A stretch of DNA of 64,000 bases from Symbiodinium natans (GCA_905221605.1 CAJNDS010000149.1:90001-154000); one strand, 5' to 3'; shown: positions 9,795 to 20,523, numbered from the stretch's first letter. Numbers and translations are program-made. The notes: generated by a model from the sequence alone, not told the origin.

Positions 9795-11745
9795 GAAATT
9801 ATGTTGTATCCAAAATTGGGGTGTCCTTTTCTTTTTTTGGTAGCAAACCCACCTTAAAAGGACACCCGCGCCAGAAACACTCTTTTTGTGGAAACCTTGA
9901 AAGCAAGGTGCTTCTTTGTCTGCTCTCACCTTTCGTTCGTTGGATTTTCTGTCCCCTTTATGTTTAGTTTTTTGCAGAGGGGAGTCCAAGATTTTCAGAG
10001 TGTTTCTGGTGTATAGCAAAACCCACCTTAAATGGACACCCACAACGGAGACTTCGTTTTTTGTTTTGCAAACCTTGAAAGACATGTGCTTCTTTGTCCA
10101 CTCTCACCTTTCGTTCGTTGTGTTTTCTGTCCCCACTCTTTCTTTAAATATGAGTATTCAAATCATAGTTGAAGCGGGGCGTCCAAGATTTTTAGAGTGT
10201 TTCGGGTGTCGTTTTCTTCCTTCTTCCGTAGCAAAACGCACCGTAAAAGGACACCCACACCAGAGACTCTGATGCTGTGGAAACCTTGCAGGAGGGGCGC
10301 GCCCTTTGTCCACTGTGGCAGTTCTTTCGTTGTAATTTCTATGCGCAAGAGGAATAACAGAAGGAAATGATGTTACGTGTATCCAAAATTAGGGTGTCCT
10401 TTTCTTACCTTTCTGTAGCAAAACCCACCTTTCAAGGACACCCACACCGGAGACACAAATTTTATGGAAACTTTGAGAGAGAAAAGGTGCTTCTTTGTCC
10501 ACTCTCATCTTTCGTTCGTTTTAATTTCTGCACCATTTAATTTCAATATGAAATATGTAAATCATAGTAAAAGAGGGGCGTCCAAGATTTTTCGAGTCTT
10601 TCGGGTGTTCTTTTCTTCCCTGTTCTGTAGCAAAACCCACCTTAAAAGTCTATTGTTTGGAAACCTTGAAAGAGAAGGTGCTTGTTTGTCCACTCTCACC
10701 TTTTGTTCGTTTTATGTTCTGTCACCCTTTTATTTAAGTATGGATATGTGTAGATCACTTTAAAGATGGGTGTCCAAGTTTGTTACAGTGTTTCGGGTGT
10801 CCTTTTCTTCCTTTTAAACACCCACCTGAAAAGGACACCCACACCGGAGACTCCAATGTTTTGGAAACCTTGAAGGAAAGGCGCTCCCTTTTTTCTACTG
10901 TGGCCTTCCTTTCGTCTTATTTCTTTGCACAAGAGGAAAAAAGAAAGACATCATGTTAGATGTATCCAAAATTAGGGTGTCCTTTTCTTCTTTTTTCTGT
11001 AGCAAAACCCACCTGAAAGGAACACCCACACCGGAGACACAAATTTTATGGAACCTTGAAATTTGTTTTCTTTTCGGCCCCCTTTTTTTGATTAAGTATG
11101 ACATATTTAATCATATTCAAACAGGGGCGTCCAAGATTTTTAGAGTGTTTCGGGCGTCCTTTTTCTTCCTGTTTCTGTAGCAAAAACCCACCTTAGAAGG
11201 ACACCCGCGCCAGAGACCGCAAGGGGAAATGACAGAAGGAAATCACGTTACATGTATCCAAAATTAGGATGTCCTTTTCTTCTTTTTTTGTAGCACAACC
11301 CACCTGAAAAGGACACCCGCACCGGAGGGGTTTTTAAAACCTTCAAAGAAAAATAAGGTGTTTCTTTGTCCACTCTCACCTTTCGTTCGTTTCATTTTCT
11401 GTCCTCGTTTATTTAAGTATGAAATGTTTAAACTATATTCCAAGCGGGGTGTCCAAGATTTTGAGAGTTCTTCGGGTGTCCTTTTCTTCCTGTTTCTGTA
11501 GCAAAACCCACCCTAAAAGGACACCCACACCGGAGACTCCGATGTTTTGGAAGCCTTGAAGCAAAGGCGCTCGCTCCCTTTTCCACTGCGGCCTTCCATT
11601 CGTCTTTTTTCCTTTGCGCAAGAAGGAAATTTATGAAAGACATGATGTGACATGTATTCAAAATTAGGGTGTCCTGTTCTTCTTTTTTCTGTAACAAGAC
11701 CGACCTTAAAAGGACGCCCACCATTTTTTGGAAACCTTGAAAAAA
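9795..11745 (+). repeat. About 195-bp satellite, ten or more units, two alternating types
   Basis: Units start either with a tgtatccaaaattagggtgtcc-like phrase (near 9808, 10379, 10960, 11252, 11654) or with a gtccaagatttttagagtgt-like phrase (near 9987, 10180, 10578, 10768, 11130, 11451). Typical spacing is 180-203 bp with one short 122-bp unit. Most carry a 12-bp stem GGGTGTCCTTTT/AAAAGGACACCC around about 25-30 bases including gtagcaaaacccacc. No coding potential. Confidence 0.85.
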
Positions 11746-11764
11746 AGCAGGCCGAAGACCTAAG

Positions 11765-11968
11765 ACCTAAGACTTTTAGAGAATTTATGTTCCCAACAGA
11801 CAAATCGCGAGCACTGTCCGTCCCCTTAAGATTCCCCAAGAAGTTATGCGCCCAACATACAATTGGCAAGTGCTGTCCCCTAAGATTTTGAAAGAATCTG
11901 TGCTCCCCAAAGACAAATCGCAAGCACCGTCCCACTAAGATTTTGGAAAAGCTTATGCTCCCAATCAG
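11765..11968 (+). repeat. About 57-bp tandem repeat, 3.6 units
   Basis: Units begin cctaagattttg-like and carry tatgctccca, acaaatcgcaagcac and gtcccc. Copies start near 11766, 11828, 11879 and 11936. The repeat directly follows the 195-bp satellite but is unrelated in sequence. Confidence 0.75.
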
Positions 11969-12660
11969 TTTTTAAAGGGAAGGATAAGAAGAGAAGAGAG
12001 AAGAGGAGTTGCATGTCTTCCTACCTTGTTCCTTTCTTCTTCCGGTTCACTCGCTCGTTCTGTCTCCCTCTCTCTCGCTCTCTTTTTTCTTTTCTTTTAT
12101 GGGCGGCATGTCTTGTAGAATTGGAAGACGGAGAGGAGGGTGAGCTACAAGAAGCAGAGAGGGAGTCAGACAGGGCGAGGCGTAAAGAGAACTTGCCCCC
12201 CTTTTTTCTGCCCCCTGACCCTTTCTCTCTTTCTCTCTATCTCCTCATTTTTTCTCTCAAAGTGGTACGGGAATGCTCAGCCACCTGCCCGCACAAACAA
12301 ACGTTCATCAGCTTCCAAAAGATTTGCAGAAGGAGAGAGGGAATGAGACAACGCCAGGCATGGAGAGAAGCATAGACCGTGGGAGCGTTCTTGGTTTTCC
12401 TCTTGTCTCGTTTTCTGTTTAGACAAGAACATAGGAGAGAAAGGGGGACATCACCTTGTTCTCACCATCTCCTCACTCTTCTTTCTTCCCCGCCAGAGAG
12501 CGAGAGAGAGAAAGAGAGATAGAGTGTGAGAGAGACCGAGAAAGAAAGAACGAGACCAAGAGCGAGAGTAAGAGCGACGGGGCGAAGAGAAGAGGGAGGA
12601 GCAAGGTAGAAAGCAGATGTAATCTCCTCCTCTGCCTTGTCCTTTCTCTTTCTCTTTAGC

Positions 12661-12796
12661 AAGAAAGAAACACGGTCTATGCTTCTCTCAATGTCTCGCC
12701 TTGTCTCCTCCCCCTCTCCTTCTTCAAATCTCTCTCTTGGTAGTTCTTCCTTTTCATCCTCTCACCCTCCTCCTCCCGTGCCAGTCCTACGAGACA

Positions 12797-12839
<43 letters not shown>

Positions 12840-13545
12840 GAGAGAGCTTGCAGTGTGGAGGTGGGGGCAGGGAAAACCCTTGCTGTTGCCCTCAAGCCCG
12901 TTGAAAGAATATGTCTCGTAAAGTTGGAAGAGGAGGAGGAGGAGGTTGAGAGAATTAACGGGAGAACTACAAAGAAATATATTTGCTGAAGCAGAGAGGG
13001 AGTGAGATTGCTGAAAAGAAAAAGAGAAGAGAGAAAAGGAACTTACATGTTCGTCCTACCTTGGTTCTTATCCCTGAGGCCAGCATAGTACGACTGACGT
13101 GACAGGACCGTGCCCTCGTGGAAACGTGTGTGGCAATAATAAAACCCGAGTGGCAGCTTCCAAATAAACCCTATTTAAGCCGGCCCAGGGGGGGGTGGGG
13201 GGGGGGTCCCCTCCGGGTCTGCTTGTTCCAGACGCTTCTCGGCAGGAAGCCGAGGCGAATTAGGAGAGAAGGGGGGCTTACACCTTCTTCTCACCATGCT
13301 CCTCACTCTTCTCTCTTCCCCGCCCCCCGTTCGCGCTCTTTCTTTTTTCTTTCAACGGGCTTGAGGGCAAAGGTTTTCCCCGCCCCCAGCCCCACGCTGC
13401 ACTCTCTCTCTCTCTCTTTCTCACTCTCTGTCTCTGTCTTTCTTTTCTCTTCTGAGTTAGCAGGGGAGGAGGAGGGTGAGAGGAATGAAAGGAGAGGGAG
13501 AATGAGACAAGGCGGGACATTGAGAGAAGCATAGACCGTGCCGGG
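12661..13545. repeat. Inverted repeat with 200-245 bp arms
   Basis: The left arm (12661-12905) begins acacggtctatgcttctctc and ends gccctcaagcccgttgaaag. The right arm (13343-13545) is its reverse complement, starting ctttcaacgggcttgagggc and ending gcatagaccgtg. GA/CT tracts in the arms differ in length. The spacer of about 440 bp contains the 3' end of a dispersed poly-G repeat. A third partial copy of the arm end lies near 12341-12381. Confidence 0.7.
13185..13260 (+). mobile_element. Dispersed poly-G repeat, copy 2 (3' half)
   Basis: Retains the poly-G core, gggtctgcttgttccagacg, the ctcggcaggaagccgag hairpin and gcgaatta. The 5' terminus is missing, replaced by a cagcttccaaataaacccta phrase that recurs near 13772. 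Confidence 0.6.
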
Positions 13546-14039
13546 AGTGAGATTGCTGAAAAGAAAATGAAAACAAAAAGAAAAAGACAAGAGAGAAGAG
13601 GAACTCACATGTTGTTTCTACTTTGTGCTTGCCCCTGCGTCTTCTCTCCCCCTGACCCTGTCTTCTTTCTCTATCTCTTTACTTTTCTTTTATTGTGGTA
13701 CGGGAAGGCGGAATGAGATGAAGGCAGCGTCCCCTGAAGGCACCTGCCCCGCACAGGAAAACACCGAGCCTCAGCTTCCAAATAAACCCTATTTAAGCCA
13801 CCCACACCCCCCCGCCCCCCGCCCCCCCCGACCCACCAAAATGACGACCAACTATTGACCAGAATGTGAGGGAGTAACCGGAAGGAGTTGGGGATGAACC
13901 TGATTCGAAGATTGGGCCTGCAAGTGTGAGCGAACAAAGTGAAATACTGCATCAAGATGACCGCAACGTCGTCACACTTATCGGGCCTCACGCAGGCTGA
14001 TCCTCTATCCCACATATCTCGAATCCACAAACATCAGCC

Positions 14040-14252
14040 ATGACGGAGTTCATCACGGAGTTCAACAATTCACAACGTGTCATCACCGCATGGGCACCTG
14101 CATCAGATCTCAAAACATGGCTCACATCTCTCGATCTGTGCGTCCTCCCAACGAACACAAAGAAGAGCTGGGTGGACCTCCATGTCACGTTAGAACCATT
14201 TTTGTTTCCACTTAAGTTCTGTAAGGTCAGTGTTGGGTTCCCTTCGAATTGA
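14040..14252 (+). CDS. Small ATG ORF, unknown
   Basis: A 70-codon ORF with a genuine ATG start reads MTEFITEFNNSQRVITAWAP at its N-terminus. Composition is protein-like but no domain is recognised. No flanking splice signals stand out. It could be part of an exon or chance. Confidence 0.2.
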   Translation: MTEFITEFNNSQRVITAWAPASDLKTWLTSLDLCVLPTNTKKSWVDLHVTLEPFLFPLKFCKVSVGFPSN

Positions 14253-14400
14253 AAGGGGGGTATCCCTTGAAGTCCCTTGGGTCGAAGGTGCCATAGTACA
14301 GTAGACCGTGTTGTCACAATTGAGAGATAGGTTTCTGAAAGTTTCTTTATGATGTCTTTGAAGTCTTTGCGCGTGCGAGACTCATTTTTGGCGTGGCCAG

Positions 14401-14472
14401 GCCCAGCGCCAGGAGGACCAGCAGGGCCAGACGGCTGCAGTGACGAAGGCGCTCCAGGCAGCGACGGGCGAG
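14401..14472 (+). CDS. Coiled-coil exon, A-type paralogue
   Basis: After gtggccag the frame reads AQRQEDQQGQTAAVTKALQA and then ATGE. The start matches the A exons of the 2.6-4.8 kb array (AQRQQDQQGQAVALEGL), which shows common origin across about 10 kb. The 3' border is uncertain because the frame stays open to 14549. Read in another phase it looks Gly/Pro-rich, but the paralogy supports the coiled-coil phase. Confidence 0.5.
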
Positions 14473-14590
14473 AGACAGACAGAGAGAGGGTGCAAAAGGA
14501 TTATCCGGGTTTCAGAACCGACAGATGGCGAGAGGCCGCGCGCAGTGTGCTGAGCTTGTACTTACAAGAGTATATGAATCCATGCTTTGT

Positions 14591-15064
14591 TCATTTTTGC
14601 TTCTGGCCCCTCCTTTGAAAAAAAGAGCTGTTACGGCGAACTGACTCTCCATGCCTCGGCGGCTTGGGAAGTTGCAAGCGAAAAGCTTGTAAGGCAATTG
14701 GTGCAACTTCGGTGAAGAGCTTGTAACTGATTGTTTTTTGGAAGGGGCAAGGGGAAGGTTTAGCGAAAACGGTAGAGCCATACAGATGTGTGACTTGACT
14801 GAATCTCATACGTTGGAGCTTCGTTTCCTCGATGGTGGTTGTGGCAAAAAGTATGCGAAGTACGCCGTCAGACTTAAGTCTTGGAAAGCTTTCTAGCCAT
14901 GTACGAATCCCGATATACATGAAGGCCACGGGAAAAGTTCTCATGTTTTGATCGAACGCTTGAACGGGATGTCGGAACGTCACAACTGCGTCGCAAGAGC
15001 CTGTTGAGAGGACGCATGCGCGATGCCATGAGGGATCATGACATGACATTCGAGAGGGAATCAT
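14591..15064 (-). CDS. Minus-strand ORF, doubtful
   Basis: A 157-codon open frame with fairly balanced composition (for example HPVQAFDQNMRTFPVAFMYI) and no low-complexity content. It has no recognised domain. It overlaps a region where plus-strand exons of the coiled-coil gene are expected on both sides, so it may be chance or an unrelated nested gene. Confidence 0.2.
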   Translation of the reverse strand: MIPSRMSCHDPSWHRACVLSTGSCDAVVTFRHPVQAFDQNMRTFPVAFMYIGIRTWLESFPRLKSDGVLRILFATTTIEETKLQRMRFSQVTHLYGSTVFAKPSPCPFQKTISYKLFTEVAPIALQAFRLQLPKPPRHGESVRRNSSFFQRRGQKQK

Positions 15065-15069
15065 GGGGG

Positions 15070-15112
15070 TGAGTCGGTGAGTCGGTGAGTCGGTGAGTCG
15101 GTGAGTCGGTGA
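15070..15112 (+). repeat. 8-bp tandem repeat (gagtcggt)
   Basis: About five copies of gagtcggt lie immediately upstream of the gag|gcc acceptor of the next small exon. Confidence 0.8.
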
Positions 15113-15113
15113 G

Positions 15114-15146
15114 GCCCTGAACGACTACAAGGCCAACGCCTCGAAG
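15114..15146 (+). CDS. 11-codon coiled-coil exon
   Basis: Between gtgag|gcc and aag|gtggga the frame reads ALNDYKANASK, resembling YKKEASA at 18478-18555 and YKKASAEQFEGYK in the terminal exon. The 5' splice site is GT and both borders are phase 0. Short, so called mainly from resemblance to its neighbours. Confidence 0.35.
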
Positions 15147-15212
15147 GTGGGACACAAGTCCGAGTTGCCGCAGAGTTGCTACTGAAGGGTCACGGTGTTT
15201 CTTTTCTGCAAG

Positions 15213-15275
15213 GCCTTGTGGCTCATCACCAAGTCCTTGGACGCTCACAAGGAGGAGGCGCGGAGCTCGCAACAA
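15213..15275 (+). CDS. Coiled-coil exon
   Basis: A pyrimidine-rich acceptor (ttcttttctgcaag) precedes ALWLITKSLDAHKEEARSSQ. A phase-0 end at gag|gcgcgg (GC donor) after KEE would join neatly to the next exon. A GA donor after caacaag is also possible. The 3' limit given is therefore approximate. Confidence 0.4.
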
Positions 15276-15361
15276 GGAACCAAAACTCATTCTTTTTTGG
15301 GAACGTCTCTGAAAACACTGCTGAGAACTCTCGTCTGTCTTTTTCACTGCTGTTTTGCGAG

Positions 15362-15559
15362 GTGGCCACATCCTTCGAGTCTCAACAGAAGGCAGCGGAG
15401 GGCGGCTTCGGCACGCTGCGGGAGGAGCTCAGCAAGGGCCTCACGGAGTCCGCCTCTGCGCTGCTGAGCACGAAAAACCTTCTCGACTCCGACGTCCAGC
15501 AGCACCGACAAGAACTCGAGAAGAAGCTCGAGGCAGCGGGCAGCGAGAGCACGTCTTGA
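15362..15559 (+). CDS. Coiled-coil exon (66 codons, possibly terminal)
   Basis: A pyrimidine tract ending ctgttttgcgag precedes VATSFESQQKAAEGGFGTLR, then EELSKGLTESASALLSTKNL, then a Glu/Lys-rich end and a TGA at 15557-15559. High GC at third positions and heptad-like Leu spacing support coding. A gag|gcagcg GC donor at about 15535 would remove the stop and let the gene continue to 18478. Whether it ends here is undecided. Confidence 0.55.
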   Translation: MATSFESQQKAAEGGFGTLREELSKGLTESASALLSTKNLLDSDVQQHRQELEKKLEAAGSESTS

Positions 15560-16096
15560 GCACATCTTTTGCCTCTCAAAAGAGCACATCGGACACAGCA
15601 GAAATAGATGTAAAGGCTTGGTAACAAGGCAAGGTGTTCTTGAAACACTTTTATCGTATGCTCTTGTGACTCTTGTGCGCTCGTACAGCTGTTTTTTGCC
15701 GTGTGCTCTTGGATTTTAAGGACAAATATACCCGCCAGAGTCTGTCCACACGCGCTCGATACTACCACTCTGCAAGATCGGTGTGACAGGAACCAGGACA
15801 GATATGAGGAGGACAGACAAGATAAGATGGGTTAGCCGCCAGCAGGTTTCGCGGCCGATTGCGCCGAAAGCATGGCCGCCATGTAACGGTTATGGCGGCC
15901 CCGTGACAACCCGCAGGCCTCTCATGACCGCAAAAGAGTGTTGCCATAAAGCGGCCTGTTTTTCAGGCCAGTTGTTTGGTTAATGTTGTCGACAACAATC
16001 GCAATCACCTCCACAATTGGCTTTCCAACACAAGGACTCCGCTTCTCGCCGCCGTGAAAGGTATGTCAATGTCATTTATGGGAATTCGATCGAGTA

Positions 16097-16201
16097 ATGA
16101 GCACGTTGGCAGACGCAGTAAATTTGCGAGGTCGCGTGGGCGAAAAGTGGCATGCGTGGAAGGCATGGGTTAAGAGGCATATTTCATTCTTCTTGCTTTA
16201 A
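16097..16201 (+). CDS. Short ATG ORF, doubtful
   Basis: A 34-codon frame reads MSTLADAVNLRGRVGEKWHA and continues with WKAWVKRH. Composition is protein-like but there is no other support. It may be an exon fragment. Confidence 0.2.
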   Translation: MSTLADAVNLRGRVGEKWHAWKAWVKRHISFFLL

Positions 16202-16391
16202 GGGCAGAACGTGGTTGAGCAGAGAACATCGATATGAAAAAACCGCAATTACTCGGCATGCGTGGGGTTTCGTACATCAATGGCGAAAATTGCGGATTTC
16301 AGCAGACTGCGTCGGAAAGGCGAAAGCTCCGTGCGAAAATGTGCAATGAGTCAGGGGCAAACCGATCAGGACGGTGTATGGGGGCAAACTC

Positions 16392-16640
16392 TTGGCCTTC
16401 GTCGAACCCCCCTCCCGGCCCTTGTGGCCTTCGTCGAACCTCCGGCCTTCATTTAGCCTTCGTCGAACCTTCGCGTTTTTTTTCGGGCTTTGTCTTGGCC
16501 TTTTGTATCGGCCTTCGTCGAACCCCGTCCCCCTTCGTCGAACCTCCCGGCCTTCGTCGAACCTTCGCCCGGCCGCCCGGCCTTCGTCGAGCTTCGTCTC
16601 GGCCCGTTGGTATCCCGAGTTTTCGTCGAAGTTCCCCGGC
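16392..16640 (+). repeat. CCTTCGTCGAACC minisatellite
   Basis: The 13-base phrase ccttcgtcgaacc (with variants ending agc or aag) occurs about ten times at spacings of roughly 15-40 bp. Several short ORFs on both strands simply read the repeat. Confidence 0.8.
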
Positions 16641-17040
16641 CATCCTGCTCTTCGGCCATCCTGATGTGTTTTCCCCTTAATGAGTGCAATGTGCAAAACC
16701 AAGAAAATTGTCTTCTTTCATTTTCTGGGGGGATGGAGGTGAAGGTTTAGGTTCGGGTCTTCTGGGCTTGGGCTTGCGCTAGCAAGCACCGCATCCCTAA
16801 GTTTGAAACAATGTATATCAGAAACTTATCGAAGTGAATAGACAAATATACATATATATATATATGTGGCATGAACCTTTACGTATCAACTGGCATTCTC
16901 TTTTGTTTGCTTTTTAAACCTACAACAGCAACCCTAAAATCCTTATGCTTTGTTGTGGCATAGGGCTTTTGCCTTGGGATCTATCCAAAGAAGCCCTCAC
17001 GCTCTAAAGCAAAGGAGGCCTTCGCCATCCTGTTACTATC

Positions 17041-17251
17041 ATGTCCACCCCTCCCAGTGTGCCAGACCGGAACTATCAAGAATGGGTCTGTCATTTCTCT
17101 CTTGTTTCTCCCCTCCTCAGCCTCACTCCTCTGCCCTGCCACTCTACCGTTCTCGATCAGAAAAAAGACAATGGAAGAGATGACAAAGGAAGAGGCGCGG
17201 ACGTGGACGAGCGGAACTCTTCCTACTCTCGTCTCTCTTTAGTTTTTCTCT
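17041..17251 (+). CDS. Candidate first exon, unknown protein
   Basis: An ATG at 17041 begins MSTPPSVPDRNYQEWVCHFS. The frame later reads DQKKDNGRDDKGRGADVDER before drifting into Ser/Leu-rich repeat-like codons from about 17230. Coding quality is best over the first 70 codons. No domain is recognised. Confidence 0.3.
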
Positions 17252-17411
17252 CTCGGCTCTCTCGTTCGCTCTTCCTCTCTTCCTCGGTGTTGTCCTTCTC
17301 TCGGCTTCTGCCCTTTTCGTCCAATGACAAGGACAATGCTCCCGATGCATTTATCTCTTCCTGTTCCTCTCTCACCCGAAGAACCATGCGGTCATCCAGT
17401 CAGGGTGAAAG

Positions 17412-17518
17412 GGATTGGAGGGAGTGAAAAGCGGGCGTGGACCAAGCAGAACTTCATCAAAGACGCTGTCCACCTCATTCTCCCTATTGCCGGACAGCTC
17501 CTGAGGTACTGCATTTAA
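17412..17518 (+). CDS. Candidate exon, unknown protein
   Basis: The frame reads IGGSEKRAWTKQNFIKDAVH and then LILPIAGQLLRYCI before a TAA at 17516-17518. Hydrophobic and charged residues alternate naturally, with no low-complexity content. It may belong with the 17041 ORF. Boundaries are approximate. Confidence 0.35.
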
Positions 17519-17825
17519 TCGACAGCAGTACGTTTGTACCACAGGAAGAGGACAAGCGGGAGGCCCAAAAGCGCACGCGCCGCGGCGGCGGGCGGGCGGT
17601 CGGGGCGGCGGGCGGCGGCGGGCGGGCGGGCGGCGAACGGGCGGGCGAACCCCCACGGCATGAATCCTTGAGACAGTCTACATACACCTTCGGAGGCTAA
17701 TTAACGTGCCAAAATCCAGGCGGCAACCCCCCCTCCCCGACACAAAGAACGAAAGACACAGAAATAAGAAAGGAAGAAAGAAAGACCAGGGCCTGACAAA
17801 GTGTCGTTTGGAGTCTGCGCCAAAA

Positions 17826-17848
17826 CGGGGGGGGGGGGGGGGGGGGGG
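17826..17848 (+). repeat. Poly-G run
   Basis: An uninterrupted run of more than 20 G. It is followed by C-rich sequence at 17880-17955 able to pair with it in part. Confidence 0.9.
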
Positions 17849-18477
17849 CTGAACATGCGAAAGGTTCTGGGTTTCAGGAATTCCCGCCCACCCCCAGCCC
17901 AGCCACCCCCACCCCACGCCCCACGCCCCTCGCCCTCCCACCCCCCCGCTCCCCCAAATACGTAGCTTAAACGCACGGTGCTTAGGGGCGCCGAAACCTA
18001 GAACTATTGATCTAGTAGTGGGAACCACATAATACTGATGCAATTAATCTGCAATGAGCATGTCATTTGTTTCGTATAGTATTCAATCAATAATGTATTC
18101 ATGTAACGAATATTTTTTCAATGAGCACAAAACCAGCCTCTTTCGTATAGCGCCAATTCAAGATTTAGCATGGCCGGTACACGCATGTTGTTTAGAAAAG
18201 AATACTATTTGCCCAAAAGCCATTTACCTGGAGGAGCTTAGTATCAAAGATCGCGCTGGTGTTGTGAGATAAAACACAGAGATTAATTATTGGCTTGTGA
18301 GGTCAGTGTCCCAATAGCTTTCCTTCGTTAAGCCGTTCTGGTCGGACATGGATTCAAGTCTCGTTGCCTTGCTCCATGCACGAAGACCGTCTCCGTCTCG
18401 GCGGTACATCGCTGAGACAGTACGTGCTTTTAGATCGGGATCTACGATGATCTACGGGTTGTGTTTCTTGAAGAAAG

Positions 18478-18555
18478 GCACAGCGGCAAGAGTCTGCATT
18501 GGGCTTGGACGAGTACAAGAAGGAGGCCTCAGCAGTGATGGCCAGCACGAGCGAG
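18478..18555 (+). CDS. Coiled-coil exon, A-type paralogue (26 codons)
   Basis: After cttgaagaaag the frame reads AQRQESALGLDEYKKEASAV and then MASTSE. The AQRQ start is shared with the A exons at 2786-4610 and with 14401. The end gag|gcacgtaac allows a phase-0 GC donor (or a GT donor four bases on). The next exon at 18647 also starts in phase 0. Confidence 0.5.
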
Positions 18556-18646
18556 GCACGTAACCAACTAACGATGGTTTAGACGAAATAACCCAATACT
18601 CAGAGATCGGGAGCAGAAAGCCTCTTCGAAGACACTTCGTTGTGAG

Positions 18647-19327
18647 GCGCTGACGGCCCACCGCATCTCAACGGAGAAGCAGATGGAGGCGCAGGTGAAG
18701 GCTTTGTCAGAGCACCGCGAGGAGGCCTCGAAGCTTGTGGAGAGCTCCAAAGAGGTGTGCCAGAAGGGCACACATGAAGCAAGGGAGGCGCTCCAGCAGA
18801 CGTTGCTCGCCACCAAAGAAGGCCTGGAGAAGGCCCTGGGCGAGCACAAGGAGAAGGCTGAGCAGCAGGCCGAGCAGCAGAAGAAGGAACACGTGCAGCT
18901 CAGCAGCCAACTTGAGGAGCACCGGAAAACGCAAGCGGGACAGGCTGAGAAGGGAGAGCAAGCTTTGGCAAAGCAAGTGGCGGACCTGGCCCTTTTGGAA
19001 GGAAAGCTGGAGGCCAAGCAGAAGGAGAGCCAAAACGAGCTGGAGCTTTTACGAAAAGAGCTGAAGGAAGAGTTGAAGGCAAAGGAGGAGTCGACGGCAA
19101 AGGAGGCGAAGGCTTTGGAGGCGAAGCTCGAGGCCCATGCAGCCTCCTTGGTTTCCTTCGAGGCCTACAAGAAGGCCAGCGCGGAGCAGTTCGAGGGCTA
19201 CAAGGCCCGCTCCGCCTCCGATGTCCAAAAGCTGGAGGAAAAGCTCAAAGAGCAACAAAGCTCCTTCCAGAAAGAGCTGAAGTCCCTCCAAGAGGCTTTG
19301 CAAAGCTTGAAGAATGAGAAGAAGTAG
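18647..19327 (+). CDS. C-terminal coiled-coil exon (about 226 codons)
   Basis: The acceptor cgttgtgag|gcg is in phase with ALTAHRISTEKQMEAQVKAL. The exon then encodes about 200 residues of coiled coil with almost no Pro or Gly (for example EKALGEHKEKAEQQAEQQKK and LRKELKEELKAKEESTAKEA), ending SLQEALQSLKNEKK and TAG. GC-rich third positions, length and composition make it the best-supported host exon here. The FEAYKKASAEQFEGYK phrase resembles the small exons upstream. No catalytic domain. Likely a structural or scaffold protein. Confidence 0.7.
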   Translation, partial: ALTAHRISTEKQMEAQVKALSEHREEASKLVESSKEVCQKGTHEAREALQQTLLATKEGLEKALGEHKEKAEQQAEQQKKEHVQLSSQLEEHRKTQAGQAEKGEQALAKQVADLALLEGKLEAKQKESQNELELLRKELKEELKAKEESTAKEAKALEAKLEAHAASLVSFEAYKKASAEQFEGYKARSASDVQKLEEKLKEQQSSFQKELKSLQEALQSLKNEKK

Positions 19328-19639
19328 AAGAAGAGCCACTAAACAGTGGCTCCAAAGTGGCCTCGGCCCCCAAATTCTGCAGTCCGAAAACCCCTCCTGC
19401 GCAGATTCAGACTTTCACCTGTCGAGACTGTCGAGACTCGAGGGGTCCGCGGCACAGAATCGGCGTTTTCTCGGGGGAGAGCTCCTGAAATTGTGAGCTC
19501 TCCCTTAGTCATCTTTCGCCACTGGGCCGTGGCCTGAGCAACTCCGTGTCAGTGCCCTTCTCGAATTGTAAAACGACTCCCCCCATCCCTCACTCCCTCC
19601 ACGTAACATGATCTGAGCCATGAAGAAGATTTAAAGAAG

Positions 19640-19760
19640 GCACGCCGCTGGAGCTTGAGCCTGCCCACCGGCTCTGAGCTCGCGGCTTTGCACTGCCATG
19701 GGCCACTCGCCGACAGCCTGGCGGCCCTGGCGGCCCTGGCGGCCCTGGTGCAGGGTCTCC
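19640..19760 (+). CDS. Possible exon with Ala/Leu or Gly/Pro repeat
   Basis: A 9-bp repeat (gcggccctg) gives LAALAALAALVQ on the plus strand or GPPGPPGPPG on the minus strand. On the plus strand the preceding frame reads SLPTGSELAALHCHGPLADS, which is protein-like. Strand is undecided. Confidence 0.25.
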
Positions 19761-20400
19761 ATTTTGGTATATGGGCATTAGCCCAGCGGCGACAATGAGA
19801 CGTCTCGGGAACGGAAATGCCAATTGCACTCAGCTCAAGTTTTTAGAGCCTGCAGCTTGGTGCAGCTTGGTGCAGCTTTGTGCAGCTTGGCGAGCGGCGA
19901 ATGGCAAAAGGCTTGCAGAAGCAAAATCGGGCCGTCGCCCAAGACATCTCAAGGAGCAAGACACAGCGGAAGCAATCACGCCCAAGAAGCCCTGTAAAGA
20001 TGCATTGTGCAGCTATGCCTGCTTGATATGTAATGTGCACTACTAGCTCCATGCATGAAAATCAGAACAGCACATGTAGCGCATGGCCGCCAGCAAAGAT
20101 GCGAGCGCATGATGGGCGAGGACAGAGCTCTGAAAACTCAAAGACGAAGCCCAAGAAATTCCCCCCGAAGTGAGAAGAGACAAGGACAGTGTTGAGTTTG
20201 CGATATTGAGAATTGACAAAAAGCGCTTAAACTTCTCTAAAGCTGAGAGGCCAAAGAGGCCAAAGAGGCCTGGGCCAGCCCAGAAGGCACGGGAAGAGAG
20301 ACTCTCTCATTAAGACCCTTGCGGCACTTGCGCTCTCCTTCCCTTTCTCTTTCTCTCCCTTCCCTCTGGCCCTCTCTGTTTATACCAATGTCTACATCTC

Positions 20401-20471
20401 ATTGTCAACGCTTGCGCGCGCCACCTCAGGAAAGGAGGAAAGAGGGTTTCTGCAAAAAAAAGGGTCCGGGT

Positions 20472-20523
<52 letters not shown>

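Noticed and set aside
16374-16750. Ser/Arg/Pro ORFs near 16.4-16.7 kb
   Set aside because: They follow the ccttcgtcgaacc minisatellite on both strands.
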